Counted from the stretch's first letter, positions 35,145 through 45,044 are shown. The stretch is 64,000 nt of DNA from Amphiplicatus sp046296195 (GCA_046296195.1 JBKBLR010000006.1:1-64000); one strand, 5' to 3'. Translations and numbers: made by a program. Notes: generated by a model not told the origin, from the sequence alone.

Positions 35145-35771
35145 TCAGACGCGCGCCGGCTTCAGCGCTGCGGCCCGGGCGGCGTTCGCAGCAATGCCGG
35201 TCCAGTCGCGCCCGGCGATCATCGCGCGGTTCGCGATCCAACTTCCGCCGATGCAAGGAACGTTTGGCAGCGCAAAATAATCCGGCGCGCGCTTGGGCCC
35301 GATGCCGCCGGTCGGGCAGAAGAGAATGTCAGGCAAGGGCCCCGCCAGCGCCTTTAGATAAGCGACGCCGCCCGCCGGCTCGGCGGGAAAGAATTTCATC
35401 GCCCGATAGCCGGCCTCGACGGCCGCCATCGCCTCGCTGGCGGTGGCAACGCCCGGCAGCGCGGGCGAACCAGCCAGGGCTTTGAGGAGCGATGGGGTGG
35501 CGCCCGGGCTGACAAGAAAGTCGGCGCCGGCGGCGCGCGCGCGCACCGCGTCATCGCCGGTTCGTACCGTTCCCATGCCCACGATGAGCGCTGGCGCGGC
35601 GCGCTTCATCTCCGCGAGCGCATCGAGCGCCGCCGGCGTGCGTAAGGTGAGCTCGACGACGCGCAATCCGCCTTCGGCGAGAGCGCGCGCAAGCGGCGCA
35701 GCGTCCTCGCGGCGCTCGACTTCGAGGACGGGAATGACGCTGGCGGCGTTCAGGATTTCCTCAATGCGCAT
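35145..35771 (-). CDS. eda: 2-keto-3-deoxy-6-phosphogluconate aldolase
   Basis: 208 residues, the usual length. The catalytic Glu40 lies in RVVELTLRTP and the Schiff-base Lys126 in GYRAMKFFPAE; FCPTGGIGP near the phosphate site is typical. It cleaves KDPG to pyruvate and glyceraldehyde-3-phosphate, the last step of the Entner-Doudoroff pathway, in the cytoplasm. The start overlaps the end of glk by 11 bp. It is the final gene of the GH97-zwf-pgl-edd-glk-eda operon. No strong terminator is visible before the operator sites downstream. Confidence 0.95.
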   Translation of the reverse strand: MRIEEILNAASVIPVLEVERREDAAPLARALAEGGLRVVELTLRTPAALDALAEMKRAAPALIVGMGTVRTGDDAVRARAAGADFLVSPGATPSLLKALAGSPALPGVATASEAMAAVEAGYRAMKFFPAEPAGGVAYLKALAGPLPDILFCPTGGIGPKRAPDYFALPNVPCIGGSWIANRAMIAGRDWTGIAANAARAAALKPARV

Positions 35772-36729
35772 CGAGAGCCGCCTTCAAGGTCGCCGCCGCG
35801 CCGACCAGCGCCGCGCCGTCACGAATGATGAGCCTTACAGGCACGTCGGCGAGATAGTCGCGCATCCGGCCCTTGTCGAGAAAGCGCTCAAGGAAGGCGC
35901 TTTCAAGAAAGACTTCTCGGATCTTCGGCAGGATCCCGCCGCCGAGAACGACGCCGCCGCGCGCGCCCGTCGCCAGCACGGCGTCGCCCGCCGCCGCGCC
36001 GAGAACCGCGCAAAACATCGAAACCGCCTTGACCGCGATCGGGAATTCCTTCGTCAGCGCGGCGCGCGTGATTTCATCAGCGGCGAGCGAGATGCGCGGC
36101 GTGCCGGCGATCGCGCAGAGCGCGCGATGAATGTTGACGAGGCCGCGCCCTGACAACAGGCGCTCGATGGACACGCGCTTGTACTCGCGCCGGATGAACC
36201 GCAGGACCTCGATTTCCTCATCATCCGCCGGCGCGAAGGCGACGTGCCCCCCTTCCGTGGCGATAATGCGATCGCGGGCCCCGGTGGGAACGATCAGCGC
36301 CTGACCAAGCCCGGTGCCGGGCCCGATGACGAGAAGAGGTGCGCCCGCATCGCCGGCGCCCGGCTTCACCTCGATGAAATCGGCGGCCTGCAGATGGCGC
36401 ACGGCCGCCGCGAGCGCTTCGAAATCATTGATGGCGAGGAGACGGTCGAACTTCATCTGCCGTTTCGTCTTCTCGATGTCGAGCACCCAGGGAGAATTCG
36501 TGAACTCGACCACGGCGTCGGTGATGGGACCGGCGACGGCGAAGCAGGCGAGTTTCGGCCTCGCCTGCACCGCTTCGAGGAAGGCGTCCGCCGCGTCGCG
36601 GATCGACTCGTAATCCTCGGCGCGAAAGGCGTGCATGGCGCCGACGGAGACCGCGCCGCCGTCAATCGTCGCCAGCGCAAAGCGGGCATTGGTGCCGCCG
36701 ATGTCGGCGATGATGACCGGCGCGCTCAT
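35761..36729 (-). CDS. glk: Glucokinase (ROK-independent Glk family)
   Basis: 322 residues from MSAPVIIADIGGTNARFAL, with the ATP phosphate loop DIGGTNARF at 9-17. The Glk-family pattern continues with NSPWVLDI, LLAINDFEALA (catalytic Asp), VIGPGTGLGQALI and ATEGGHVAFAP. It phosphorylates glucose with ATP. Its presence implies that free glucose reaches the cytoplasm. The ATG overlaps the edd stop by 4 bp. The frame is open much further upstream, but only across edd, so the longer version is rejected. Confidence 0.95.
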   Translation of the reverse strand: MSAPVIIADIGGTNARFALATIDGGAVSVGAMHAFRAEDYESIRDAADAFLEAVQARPKLACFAVAGPITDAVVEFTNSPWVLDIEKTKRQMKFDRLLAINDFEALAAAVRHLQAADFIEVKPGAGDAGAPLLVIGPGTGLGQALIVPTGARDRIIATEGGHVAFAPADDEEIEVLRFIRREYKRVSIERLLSGRGLVNIHRALCAIAGTPRISLAADEITRAALTKEFPIAVKAVSMFCAVLGAAAGDAVLATGARGGVVLGGGILPKIREVFLESAFLERFLDKGRMRDYLADVPVRLIIRDGAALVGAAATLKAALDAH

Positions 36730-38558
36730 GCGTCGTCCTCCGCCAGCATGAACGTCATGGCGCCGGTCTCCGCCGAGGTGACCGCCGCGCGCATTCCCGC
36801 GAACAGCTCGCGGCCCGTTCCGCGGCGTTCCGCCTCGCCTTCGAAGGGGGCGGCCTCGCGCGCCGCGAATTCCGCGCGATCGACAAGAATGTCGAGAACG
36901 CCCTTCTCCGCGTCGAGGCGAATGACGTCGCCGTCGCGGACTTTGGCGATCGCGCCGCCGTCGAGCGCCTCGGGAGAGAGGTGGATCGCCGCCGGAACCT
37001 TGCCGGACGCGCCGGACATGCGCCCGTCGGTGACGAGCGCCACCTTGAACCCTTTGTCCTGCAGGACGCCGAGCGGCGGCGTCAGTTTGTGGAGTTCCGG
37101 CATTCCATTCGCCTTCGGCCCCTGAAACGGCAAGACGGCGATGAAATCGCGATTGAGCTCGCCCGCCCTGAAACGGTTCATGAGGTCCTTCTGCGAGCGA
37201 AAGACGATCGCCGGCGCCTCGATGACGCGGCGCTCGGGCTTGACCGCCGAGACCTTGATGATGGCGCGGCCGAGGGGTCCGTCGAGAAGCACAAGCCCGC
37301 CCGTCGGCGCGAAGGGATCGCCCGCAGGCCGCAGGATCGAGGCGTCGCCCGATGCGGCCCGGGCGGGCTTCCACGACAGCGCCTCGCCCTTCAGCGCTGG
37401 CGATTGCGCATAATGGTGAAGCCCCTTGCCCATCGCCGTCATGACGTCGGCGTGGAGGCCGCCCGCCTCGATCAGCTCACGGATGATAAAGGCGACGCCG
37501 CCCGCCGCCTCGAAGGCGTTCACATCCGCCGACCCGTTCGGGTAAACGCGCACCAGAAGCGGCGTCGCGGCGGAAAGGTCGCTGAAGTCGGTCCAGTCGA
37601 CGATGATTCCGGCTGCGCGCGCCATCGCGACGAGATGGATCGCATGGTTCGTTGAGCCGCCGGTCGCATGCAGCCCGACGATCGCGTTGACGATCGACCG
37701 CTCGTCGATGATGTCGCAGAAGGGAATGTAGTCATCTCCAAGAGCCGTCGTCGCCGCGGCCCGGCGCGCCGTTGCGGCGATGAAGGCGCGCCGCAGGTCC
37801 GTCCACGGATTGACGAAGGCCGAGCCCGGCAGATGAAGCCCCATGATCTCCATCAGCATCTGATTGGAGTTCGCGGTTCCGTAAAAGGTGCAGGTGCCGG
37901 GAGAATGATAGCTGGCGCTTTCCGCCGCAAGGAGCTCCTCGCGGCTCGCCTTGCCTTCGGCGTGACGTTGACGCACGCGCGCCTGTTCCTCCTTCGAAAT
38001 GCCGGACGGCATCGGGCCCGCCGGCAGAAAGAGGATCGGCAAATGTCCAAAACGCGCCGCGCCGATGAAGAGCCCCGGCACGATCTTGTCACATACGCCG
38101 AGGAGGATCGCCGCATCGAACACATTGTGCGACAGCGCGATCGCGGTCGACAGCGCGATGACGTCCCTGGAGAAGAGCGACAGGTCCATGCCGGCCATAC
38201 CCTGGGTCACCCCGTCGCACATCGCTGGAACCCCGCCCGCGACCTGCGCCGTTGCGCCGAGCGGGGCGAGCGCCGCCTTGATAAGGTCGGGATAATCCTG
38301 CAGCGGCTGATGCGCCGACAGCATGTCGTTATAAGCAGTGACGATTCCGACGTTCGGTCCGCCGCCCTTCGAATAGAGTTTCTTCTCATGCGCCGAGCAG
38401 GCGGCGGCGGCGTGCGCAAGATTGCCGCAGCCAAGGCTCGCCCGGTGCGGTCCCTCGCCGGCGGCCGAGCGCATCGATTTGAGATAGGCCTCGCGCGAGC
38501 GCCGGCTTTTCGTCCGTATACGGTCCGTGACGCGGTCGATGACAGGTTTGAGTGGCAC
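36726..38558 (-). CDS. edd: 6-phosphogluconate dehydratase
   Basis: 610 residues, normal for Edd. It belongs to the IlvD/Edd family of Fe-S dehydratases. Cysteines for the cluster are visible in LGCGNLAHAAAACSAHEKK, VPAMCDGVTQGMAGMDLS and GVCDKIVPG. LHATGGSTNHAIHLVAMARAAG and VTDGRMSGASGKVPAAIH are further family landmarks. It converts 6-phosphogluconate to KDPG. The gene starts 12 bp after pgl and overlaps glk by 4 bp. The context of zwf, pgl, glk and eda decides in favour of Edd over IlvD. Confidence 0.95.
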   Translation of the reverse strand: MPLKPVIDRVTDRIRTKSRRSREAYLKSMRSAAGEGPHRASLGCGNLAHAAAACSAHEKKLYSKGGGPNVGIVTAYNDMLSAHQPLQDYPDLIKAALAPLGATAQVAGGVPAMCDGVTQGMAGMDLSLFSRDVIALSTAIALSHNVFDAAILLGVCDKIVPGLFIGAARFGHLPILFLPAGPMPSGISKEEQARVRQRHAEGKASREELLAAESASYHSPGTCTFYGTANSNQMLMEIMGLHLPGSAFVNPWTDLRRAFIAATARRAAATTALGDDYIPFCDIIDERSIVNAIVGLHATGGSTNHAIHLVAMARAAGIIVDWTDFSDLSAATPLLVRVYPNGSADVNAFEAAGGVAFIIRELIEAGGLHADVMTAMGKGLHHYAQSPALKGEALSWKPARAASGDASILRPAGDPFAPTGGLVLLDGPLGRAIIKVSAVKPERRVIEAPAIVFRSQKDLMNRFRAGELNRDFIAVLPFQGPKANGMPELHKLTPPLGVLQDKGFKVALVTDGRMSGASGKVPAAIHLSPEALDGGAIAKVRDGDVIRLDAEKGVLDILVDRAEFAAREAAPFEGEAERRGTGRELFAGMRAAVTSAETGAMTFMLAEDDA

Positions 38559-38570
38559 GAAAGACGCTCC

Positions 38571-39284
38571 TCAAGGGGCCCAGGCGACCCAGATGTCGGG
38601 GCGCGCCCTAAAGACGGCGCGCACCGGCGCATCCTCGACGGGCCCCGCCCCGGCGAAAATCTCGAAGGCGCGGCGCTTCTCCGCGCCCGTCAGCGTCAGG
38701 ATAACGAGACGCGCATCCGCGATCGCCCTCAAACTGAGCGTGAGGCGATCGAGGCGACCGCCGGTCGATGCGCTTTCCGCCGCGCGCACAGGAACGACAA
38801 GCGGCGCGTCGTCGGCGAGCGCGAGGTCGAGCCCGGCGGCGCGCGGAAACCAGGACGCCGTGTGACCGTCGACCCCCATGCCCAGCACGACGACATCGAA
38901 GGGCCGGATGACGCTTGCGAGCCGCTCATTCGCCGACGCAGCCGCAGCGTCGAGCGTCGCCGCCTCGTTCCAGAGCCCGACGAACCGTGCGCTCGCCGCG
39001 CCGCCGCGAAGCAATGTCGCCCGAAGGAACGCCTCGTTGGAGCCGGCGGCGGACGGCGGCACGAAACGTTCGTCAACGAGCGTCGCGGTGACATTCGGCC
39101 AATCGATGTCGCGGGCGGCGAGCGCGCTGTAGAGCGGCGCCGGCGTCGCGCCGCCCGACAGCGCGATCGACGCGAGCCCTTGTGCCGCGACGGCGCGGCC
39201 GAGCGCCGCCTCAATAAGGTCCGCGAGCCGGGCCGCCATTTGCGCCGGCGAGGAAAAGGCGATCAGGGCCGGATCAGACTCCAT
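38571..39284 (-). CDS. pgl: 6-phosphogluconolactonase
   Basis: 237 residues from MESDPALIAFSSPAQMAARL. The glucosamine-isomerase-like fold is shown by IALSGGATPAPLYSALAARD, TLVDERFVPPSAAGSNEAFL and LGMGVDGHTASWFP, the last carrying the catalytic His region. It hydrolyses 6-phosphogluconolactone. The start overlaps the 3' end of zwf by 11 bp, the usual coupling of these genes. An upstream extension of the frame to 39374 lies inside zwf and is not used. Confidence 0.93.
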   Translation of the reverse strand: MESDPALIAFSSPAQMAARLADLIEAALGRAVAAQGLASIALSGGATPAPLYSALAARDIDWPNVTATLVDERFVPPSAAGSNEAFLRATLLRGGAASARFVGLWNEAATLDAAAASANERLASVIRPFDVVVLGMGVDGHTASWFPRAAGLDLALADDAPLVVPVRAAESASTGGRLDRLTLSLRAIADARLVILTLTGAEKRRAFEIFAGAGPVEDAPVRAVFRARPDIWVAWAP

Positions 39285-40773
39285 CGAACCACGCGCGCCC
39301 ATCACGATCGAGAAGCACGGCCGCCTGCACCGGACCGTCCGTCCCCGCCGCATAGGGCTGGACGGGCGTCTCATCCGCCGCCCAAGCGGCGAGAATGCCG
39401 TCGCACCAGCGCCACGCCGCCTCCACCTCGTCGCGCCGCATGAAAAGCGCGAGGTCGCCCCGCACCACCGCCATCAGGAGGCGCTCATAAGCGTCGGGAT
39501 AGCGCGCCTCGAAGGCGGAGGCGTAGCTGAGATTGAGCGGCACATAACGAAGACGCATGCCGCCGGGACCGGGATCCTTGGTGACGAGGAGAAGGCTCAT
39601 CCCCTCATCGGGCTGGAGGCGGATGACGAGGCGCGACGGCGGCAACTTATCGTTGCCGTTCTTGACCAGGGCGTGCGCGACGTCCTTGAATTGGACGATG
39701 ATCTCGGACCGGCGCGCCGCCATTCGCTTGCCGGTGCGCAGGTAGAACGGCGCGCCCTTCCATCGCCAGTTGTCGATATGCGCCTTGATCGCGACGAAAG
39801 TCTCGGTCGAACTCGGACGGCCGAGTTCCTCCGCGTAGCCTGGCGCCACCTCGCCGTTGGAAGCACCCTTTGAATATTGGCCGCGCGCAGTGACGCTCCT
39901 GACCGTCGCCGGCGTGATCGGCCGGAGCGCGCGCAGCACTTTGATCTTTTCATCGCGCACCGTATCCGCCTCGAGGTCGAGCGGCGGCTCCATGGCGACG
40001 AGACAGAGCAGCTGCAGGAGGTGATTCTGCACCATGTCGCGTAACGCGCCGGCCGTATCGTAATAGCTTGCGCGCGTTCCCGAGCCGATCGATTCCGCGA
40101 CCGTGATCTCGACATGGTCGATCGCGTTTGCGTTCCACACCGGCTCGAACAGTGAATTCATGAACCGCAGCACAATGAGGTTCTGAACCGTCTCCTTGCC
40201 GAGATAATGGTCGATGCGGAAGATCGCCTCTTCCGGAAAGACCGCGCCGACGGCGTCGTTGATCGCCCGCGCGCTCGCAAGGTCCTTGCCGATCGGCTTT
40301 TCAAGGACGATGCGCGCGCCGGGGGATTTGAGCCCCGCAGCGGCGATGTTGCGCGACACGTCGCCATAGAGCGCCGGCGGCAAAGCAAGATAGAAAACGC
40401 GCTGCTTTTCCTCGCCGCCGGCGAGCTTCTCGGCGAGCGCCGGCCAGCCGCCGTCGGGATTTGCAGCGTCGACCTCGGCGTAGTGCAACAGGGCCGAAAA
40501 CTTCGCCCACTCGCTCTCCTCGACTTTCTCGGCCGGGTGGAACTTCGTGAAGCTCTCGCGCGCGAGGCGCCGGAAGCCCTCGTCGTCCATGGACGTGCGC
40601 GAGGCGCCGATGATCCGCGACGCCGGCGGGATTTGCCCGTCGCGCCAGCGGTGAAAGAGCGAGGGAATGAGCTTTCTGAGGGACAAATCGCCCGCTGCGC
40701 CGAAGACGACGAGGTCGAAGGGCGTGACCGGGATCAGTTGAGGCGTTGCGCTGCTGAGGCCGGGCTTTTCCAT
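39274..40773 (-). CDS. zwf: Glucose-6-phosphate 1-dehydrogenase
   Basis: 499 residues from the ATG at 40773 (MEKPGLSSATPQ), which has AGGAAA 5 bp upstream; an in-frame start at 40830 lacks this. Cofactor motif FGAAGDLSLRKLIPSLF is near 21-37. The active-site signature RIDHYLGKETVQN is near 180. DWRKLAPF equivalents appear as NWRWKGAPFYLRTGKRM. It oxidises glucose-6-phosphate with NAD(P)+ and feeds the Entner-Doudoroff branch encoded downstream. It is 53 bp after the GH97 gene on the same strand. Confidence 0.95.
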   Translation of the reverse strand: MEKPGLSSATPQLIPVTPFDLVVFGAAGDLSLRKLIPSLFHRWRDGQIPPASRIIGASRTSMDDEGFRRLARESFTKFHPAEKVEESEWAKFSALLHYAEVDAANPDGGWPALAEKLAGGEEKQRVFYLALPPALYGDVSRNIAAAGLKSPGARIVLEKPIGKDLASARAINDAVGAVFPEEAIFRIDHYLGKETVQNLIVLRFMNSLFEPVWNANAIDHVEITVAESIGSGTRASYYDTAGALRDMVQNHLLQLLCLVAMEPPLDLEADTVRDEKIKVLRALRPITPATVRSVTARGQYSKGASNGEVAPGYAEELGRPSSTETFVAIKAHIDNWRWKGAPFYLRTGKRMAARRSEIIVQFKDVAHALVKNGNDKLPPSRLVIRLQPDEGMSLLLVTKDPGPGGMRLRYVPLNLSYASAFEARYPDAYERLLMAVVRGDLALFMRRDEVEAAWRWCDGILAAWAADETPVQPYAAGTDGPVQAAVLLDRDGRAWFDGV

Positions 40774-40826
40774 AATTTCCTGATGCGAATAAGGACTGTT
40801 CGGCGACGCATCAAGGGTCGCCCGCG

Positions 40827-42890
40827 TCAAGACTTCGGCGAGAAACGCACCGCCGCGCCGCCGCTGCGGCCGAGGGCGACGCGCAGCGTGTCGGCGCGCG
40901 TCATCTCCCGCTTTTCAATGACGATGTCATAGGGGTTGTTCTCGTAGTCCGCTTTGGGACCGTCGCGATAGATTTCGGCGAAATAGGTCCGTCCCTCGTC
41001 GAGGAAGGAGAGCGGAAGGTCGAGCCGTCGCGCTTCTTCGTCCGTGACCGCGCCGAGGAACCAGTCCTCGCCGCCGCGCGCCTTGCGCGCGATCGCAGCG
41101 TAATCTCCGATCTCCGCGGCGACGCCGACCGTCTCCTCCCAGTCGGCGGGCACATCCTTGATGAACTGGAAGGCGTCCAGCCGCCGCTCATAATTCTGCG
41201 GCAGGTCCGCCGCCATCTGGACCGGGCTGTAGACGGTCACATAGAGCGCGAGTTGCTTGGCGAGCGTCGTCTCGACCCGGCTCATCTTGCTGTTCCGGCC
41301 CAGCTCGGCGTTCACCGGCGGGCGCTCATTGGGCCGCAGGTCGAAAATCCCCGGCGTGAAATCCATGGGCCCGGACAGGAGCCGCGTGAAGGGCAGGATC
41401 GTGTCATGCTCGGGCGGCAGAGGCGGTATCCCCCAGGCGTTGTATTCCTGCCCGCGCGCGCCTTCGCGCGCGACCCAGTTCGGATAGGTCCGTCGCAGGC
41501 CGGTATCCTTGATCGGCTCATGCGGGTTGATCGAGATTTTCCGCTTCGCCGCCGCCTTGACGACGTTGAGATGATGATTGGCCATGAATTGGCCTTCATG
41601 CCACTCGAATCGCTCGACGCCCTTTTCGTCGATGCGCTGGATGCCGCCGCCGTCGGCGACATAGCCGGTCTTCACGGCGCGCACGCCGACGCGCTCATAA
41701 AGGTCGAAAGCAGCCTCCATCTGGCGCTCATAATGCGTTGCCGCGCCGCCCGTTTCGTGATGGCCAATGAGGCGCACGCCTTTCTCGCGCGCATAGGCGC
41801 CGACCGCCTCGATGTCGAAGTCGGGATAAGGCTTCGTGAAGTCGAAGACCTCGCCATTGCCGAACCAGTCATCATCCCAGCCGACATTCCAGCCCTCGAC
41901 CAGAACGCCCTTGAAGCCGTGCTTCGCCGCAAAATCGATATAGCGCTTCGTGTTCTGCGTGGTTGCGCCATGCAGCGGCTTCATGCCCCAGCTTGAATCG
42001 CGGATGTGCATCTCCCACCAGATCCCGGCATATTTGCCAGGCTCCACCCACGAGACGTCGCCGAGCTTGTTCGGCTCATTGAGATTGAGGATCAGCGTCG
42101 AGGCGAGAAGGCTTTTGGCGTCAGGCGCGATCTGGATCGTCCGCCAAGGAGTCGTGAAGGCGCCCGATTTCTTGACTAGAATGCCGTCAGACCAAGGTGC
42201 GAGATCGGCCTTAAAGACGCCCGGGCGCTGTTGGTTGAGCGCCATCGCCGCATAATCGACGAGTGCAGCCTCGTGGATGGAAAGGTGGGCGCCTGATTCC
42301 GTCTTCAGCGTAATCGGCGTGTGCGCGATGTCAATCGCATCGGCCGTCGTCGTGCGGTAGAGATATTCATAGCGGTTCCAGCGCCGCCCCGGGATCCACC
42401 AATAGGTCGCGTCCTCGGGAAGCCGGAACTCGGTCAATTCATTGGTGATTGCGACCGACTTCATCGCCCTTTCGCCTGGGAACTCGTACCGGAACCCGAC
42501 ACCGTCGTTGAAGGCGCGGAAGCGGACGGAGACGTGACGCGGATTTTTCTCTGTCGTCGCGAATTGGACGAGGAGCTCTTGATGAATGTCGCGCATGAGG
42601 CGCCGCTCGCCCCAGGGCTGCTCCCAGCTCTCATCCACCGACGCGCGCGCGACGCTGACAATTGTCAGGCGCTCCTCAAGCGCGGGCTGGTCCTTGAAGC
42701 GGAAGCCAAGGTGGGAGGCGCCGACGACCTCCTCGCCGCGATAGCTGACCGTGTAATAAGGTCGCCCCGCCGGCGTCACATCGACAGCGACGCTGATCGC
42801 TCCGTCGGGCGACGTCAGGGTCTCGGCCGCGCCTGCGGCCTGCGAAAAGACAAGAAGGGCCGGCAGAATCGCTTGTGAAAACCGCAGCAT
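40827..42890 (-). CDS. GH97 family glucan alpha-glucosidase (SusB-like)
   Basis: 687 residues from the ATG at 42890, with a signal peptide ending SQAAGAAE, so it is periplasmic. An N-terminal beta-sandwich (ISVAVDVTP...LGFRF) is followed by a TIM barrel and a C-terminal sandwich, as in GH97. Three conserved glutamates are visible: HHETGG, NPHEPIKDTG and GARGQEYN, the last two 24 residues apart. In SusB, as I recall, the equivalents are bases Glu439/Glu508 and acid Glu532. This suggests an inverting alpha-glucosidase rather than a retaining alpha-galactosidase. It is the first gene of the glucose-catabolic operon. Confidence 0.9.
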   Translation of the reverse strand: MLRFSQAILPALLVFSQAAGAAETLTSPDGAISVAVDVTPAGRPYYTVSYRGEEVVGASHLGFRFKDQPALEERLTIVSVARASVDESWEQPWGERRLMRDIHQELLVQFATTEKNPRHVSVRFRAFNDGVGFRYEFPGERAMKSVAITNELTEFRLPEDATYWWIPGRRWNRYEYLYRTTTADAIDIAHTPITLKTESGAHLSIHEAALVDYAAMALNQQRPGVFKADLAPWSDGILVKKSGAFTTPWRTIQIAPDAKSLLASTLILNLNEPNKLGDVSWVEPGKYAGIWWEMHIRDSSWGMKPLHGATTQNTKRYIDFAAKHGFKGVLVEGWNVGWDDDWFGNGEVFDFTKPYPDFDIEAVGAYAREKGVRLIGHHETGGAATHYERQMEAAFDLYERVGVRAVKTGYVADGGGIQRIDEKGVERFEWHEGQFMANHHLNVVKAAAKRKISINPHEPIKDTGLRRTYPNWVAREGARGQEYNAWGIPPLPPEHDTILPFTRLLSGPMDFTPGIFDLRPNERPPVNAELGRNSKMSRVETTLAKQLALYVTVYSPVQMAADLPQNYERRLDAFQFIKDVPADWEETVGVAAEIGDYAAIARKARGGEDWFLGAVTDEEARRLDLPLSFLDEGRTYFAEIYRDGPKADYENNPYDIVIEKREMTRADTLRVALGRSGGAAVRFSPKS

Positions 42891-42934
42891 CGCGCATCCT
42901 TTCGGCATGGGACGCGGCCAACACTAGGAGGCCC

Positions 42935-42948
42935 TACAAATTTTTGCA
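42935..42948 (-). promoter_or_regulatory. LacI-type operator overlapping the GH97 operon promoter
   Basis: TACAAATTTTTGCA is a copy of TTGCA-N6-TGCAA with one half-site base changed. On the minus strand TTGCAA at its edge can act as a -35 element, with TAGTGT 17 bp downstream as -10, about 30 bp before the GH97 start. Confidence 0.5.
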
Positions 42949-43101
42949 ATTCCACACGAAACCCGGCTGGGAGATTTGTGCAAAGCAGCAAGTGGTCGAA
43001 CCGGTTCCATCATCAATGGGCTGCCATAAGCCGTTGGAAGAGCAGCATTTACGGGACCGACCCTCGACTCAGCATCCCGCACCGGCAGGAGCCGCGGCTA
43101 T

Positions 43102-43115
43102 TGCAAAAATGTGCA
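43102..43115 (+). promoter_or_regulatory. LacI-type operator in front of the alpha-amylase gene
   Basis: TGCAAAAATGTGCA, with flanking T and A giving TTGCA-N6-TGCAA exactly, lies 49 bp before the amylase start codon in the divergent spacer. TTGCAA (43101-43106) could be a -35 element with GAAAAT 17 bp downstream. A repressor here would cover the promoter. Confidence 0.65.
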
Positions 43116-43164
43116 ATTTCATCGAAAATCACGATCGGGCGACGGCACGGGACGCGGGAAAGCA

Positions 43165-45027
43165 ATGATACGGGCACGGAGCATCCTCATTGCGGCGCAG
43201 CTCCTTTGCGGCGCTGCGTTCGCTGCAGACGACCCCTATGCCCCCGCGACCTATCGCAATCGCGCGCCGGCCGATGAGATCATCTATTTTGTTCTGCCCG
43301 ACAGGTTCGAGAACGCCGATCCTTCAAACGATCATGGCGGCTTTCCGCAAGATCGGCTGAGTTCGGGCTTCGATCCGACGCACAAGGGGTTTTTCCACGG
43401 CGGAGACCTCAAAGGCTTGACGCGCCGGCTCGACTACATCGCGGGGCTCGGCGCAACGGCGATCTGGCTCGGGCCGATCTACAAGAACAAGCCGGTGCAA
43501 GGGCGGCCCGGCGATGAAAGCGCCGGCTATCACGGCTATTGGATCACGGACTTCACTGATGTCGACCCGCATTTCGGCGCGAGAGCGGACCTCAAGGAAT
43601 TCATCGACGCCGCGCACGCCCGCGGCATCAAGATTTATCTCGATATCATCACCAATCACTCGGCGGATGTGATCGCGTTCCGGGAATGCCATCCGGAAGG
43701 CGGCGCTCCGGCGAACGCCGGCGCAGGACCCTGCCCCTATCGCAGCCGCGCCGATTATCCCTACACGACGCGCGGCGGGCCGAAGGGCAAGAAGATCAAT
43801 CCGGGATTCATGGGCGACGCGGATGAATTTCAGACGCATTCGAATTTTGAGAAGCTCGTCGACCCTGCTTACGCCTATACGCCTTATGTTCCGGACGCTG
43901 AAAAAGCGGTCAAGGCGCCGGCGTGGATGAACGACGTCCGCTACTACCACAATCGCGGCGACACCACTTTCGAGGGCGAAAGCTCGACGCAAGGCGACTT
44001 CGTCGGCCTTGATGATTTCATGACCGAGGATCCGCGCGTCGTCGAGGGCTTCATCGACATTTACAGGAAATGGGTCTCGGACTTCAAAATCGACGGCTTT
44101 CGCATCGACACGGCGAAGCATGTGAATCCCGCCTTCTGGCGCGCCTTCCTGCCAGCCCTCAAGGAGCATGCGCGAGCGGAAGGCATTCCGAACTTCACCA
44201 TGTTCGGCGAAGCGGTGTATTGGAACACGGGCGAACTCGCCGCCTTTATGACCGAGGCCGGGTTTGACGCTGCGCTCGACTTCCCGATGATGCAGGCGCT
44301 GCGCGACCAGCTGCTCGCAAACGCGAGCGGTCATGCCTTCGAGGCGTTTTTTTCCGCCGACAAGATTTACCCTCAAGGCGAAGCGACGGCGATCTCGCAG
44401 CCTGTCTTCGTCGGCAATCATGACGCTGGGCGCTATGGCGGCGAACTCTTGAAGAAGCGGCCGGATCTCACCGATGCGCAGCGCTTCATGAACGTCCGGC
44501 TGGCGCACGCGTTCCTTTATTTCGCGCGTGGGACGCCGGTCATCTATTACGGCGACGAGCAAGGCTTCACCGGCGACGGCGGCGACCAGGATGCGCGCGA
44601 GGACATGTTCCCGAGCAAGGTCGCGGTCTACAACGACAACGCGCTGATCGCGACCAAGGCGACGACCGCGCAGTCGAATTTCGACCCGATTCATCCGCTC
44701 TATCGCGCACTCGCCGAGATGAGCCGCGTCTACAAGGCGCATCCGGCCCTGCGGCGCGGTCGCCTCGCGGTCCGCCACTCCGAGAAGCAGGGCGGCGGCC
44801 TCTTCGCCTTTTCAAGGCTCGACCAGGATACGGGCGATGAATATCTTTTCGTCGCCAATCTGGGTCTGGCCCCGCGCGAGGCGCATATCGAGGTCGATCC
44901 GCGTTCGGCGCGCTGGACATCCCTGATCGGACGCTGCGAGAAGAAGGTCGCCGCGCAAGGCTCGGTGAAGGTCAAGGTCGGCGCGCAGGACTTTCTTCTG
45001 TGCCGCTCGGCGCGATCGGGAAGCTGA
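43165..45027 (+). CDS. Exported alpha-amylase family enzyme (GH13)
   Basis: 620 residues from the ATG at 43165. A signal peptide (ARSILIAAQLLCGAAFA) implies a periplasmic or outer location. All four GH13 regions are present: I DIITNHSADV, II DGFRIDTAKH with the nucleophile Asp, III FGEAVYW with the acid/base Glu, and IV FVGNHD. A C-terminal beta domain follows. Subfamily assignment is uncertain, but it should cleave alpha-1,4 glucans or maltodextrins. It is divergent from GH97, under its own operator copy, and followed by an alpha-glucosidase gene 17 bp downstream. Confidence 0.9.
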   Translation: MIRARSILIAAQLLCGAAFAADDPYAPATYRNRAPADEIIYFVLPDRFENADPSNDHGGFPQDRLSSGFDPTHKGFFHGGDLKGLTRRLDYIAGLGATAIWLGPIYKNKPVQGRPGDESAGYHGYWITDFTDVDPHFGARADLKEFIDAAHARGIKIYLDIITNHSADVIAFRECHPEGGAPANAGAGPCPYRSRADYPYTTRGGPKGKKINPGFMGDADEFQTHSNFEKLVDPAYAYTPYVPDAEKAVKAPAWMNDVRYYHNRGDTTFEGESSTQGDFVGLDDFMTEDPRVVEGFIDIYRKWVSDFKIDGFRIDTAKHVNPAFWRAFLPALKEHARAEGIPNFTMFGEAVYWNTGELAAFMTEAGFDAALDFPMMQALRDQLLANASGHAFEAFFSADKIYPQGEATAISQPVFVGNHDAGRYGGELLKKRPDLTDAQRFMNVRLAHAFLYFARGTPVIYYGDEQGFTGDGGDQDAREDMFPSKVAVYNDNALIATKATTAQSNFDPIHPLYRALAEMSRVYKAHPALRRGRLAVRHSEKQGGGLFAFSRLDQDTGDEYLFVANLGLAPREAHIEVDPRSARWTSLIGRCEKKVAAQGSVKVKVGAQDFLLCRSARSGS

Positions 45028-45044
45028 ATGACTTTGGGCGAACG

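Noticed and set aside
36730..37374. N-terminal extension of glucokinase into edd
   Set aside because: Arg/Gly-rich shadow of edd; glucokinase begins naturally at the ATG overlapping the edd stop.
37668..39443. Long plus-strand open frame opposite edd and pgl
   Set aside because: Extremely Arg-rich, no recognisable motif; edd and pgl on the minus strand have intact catalytic motifs.
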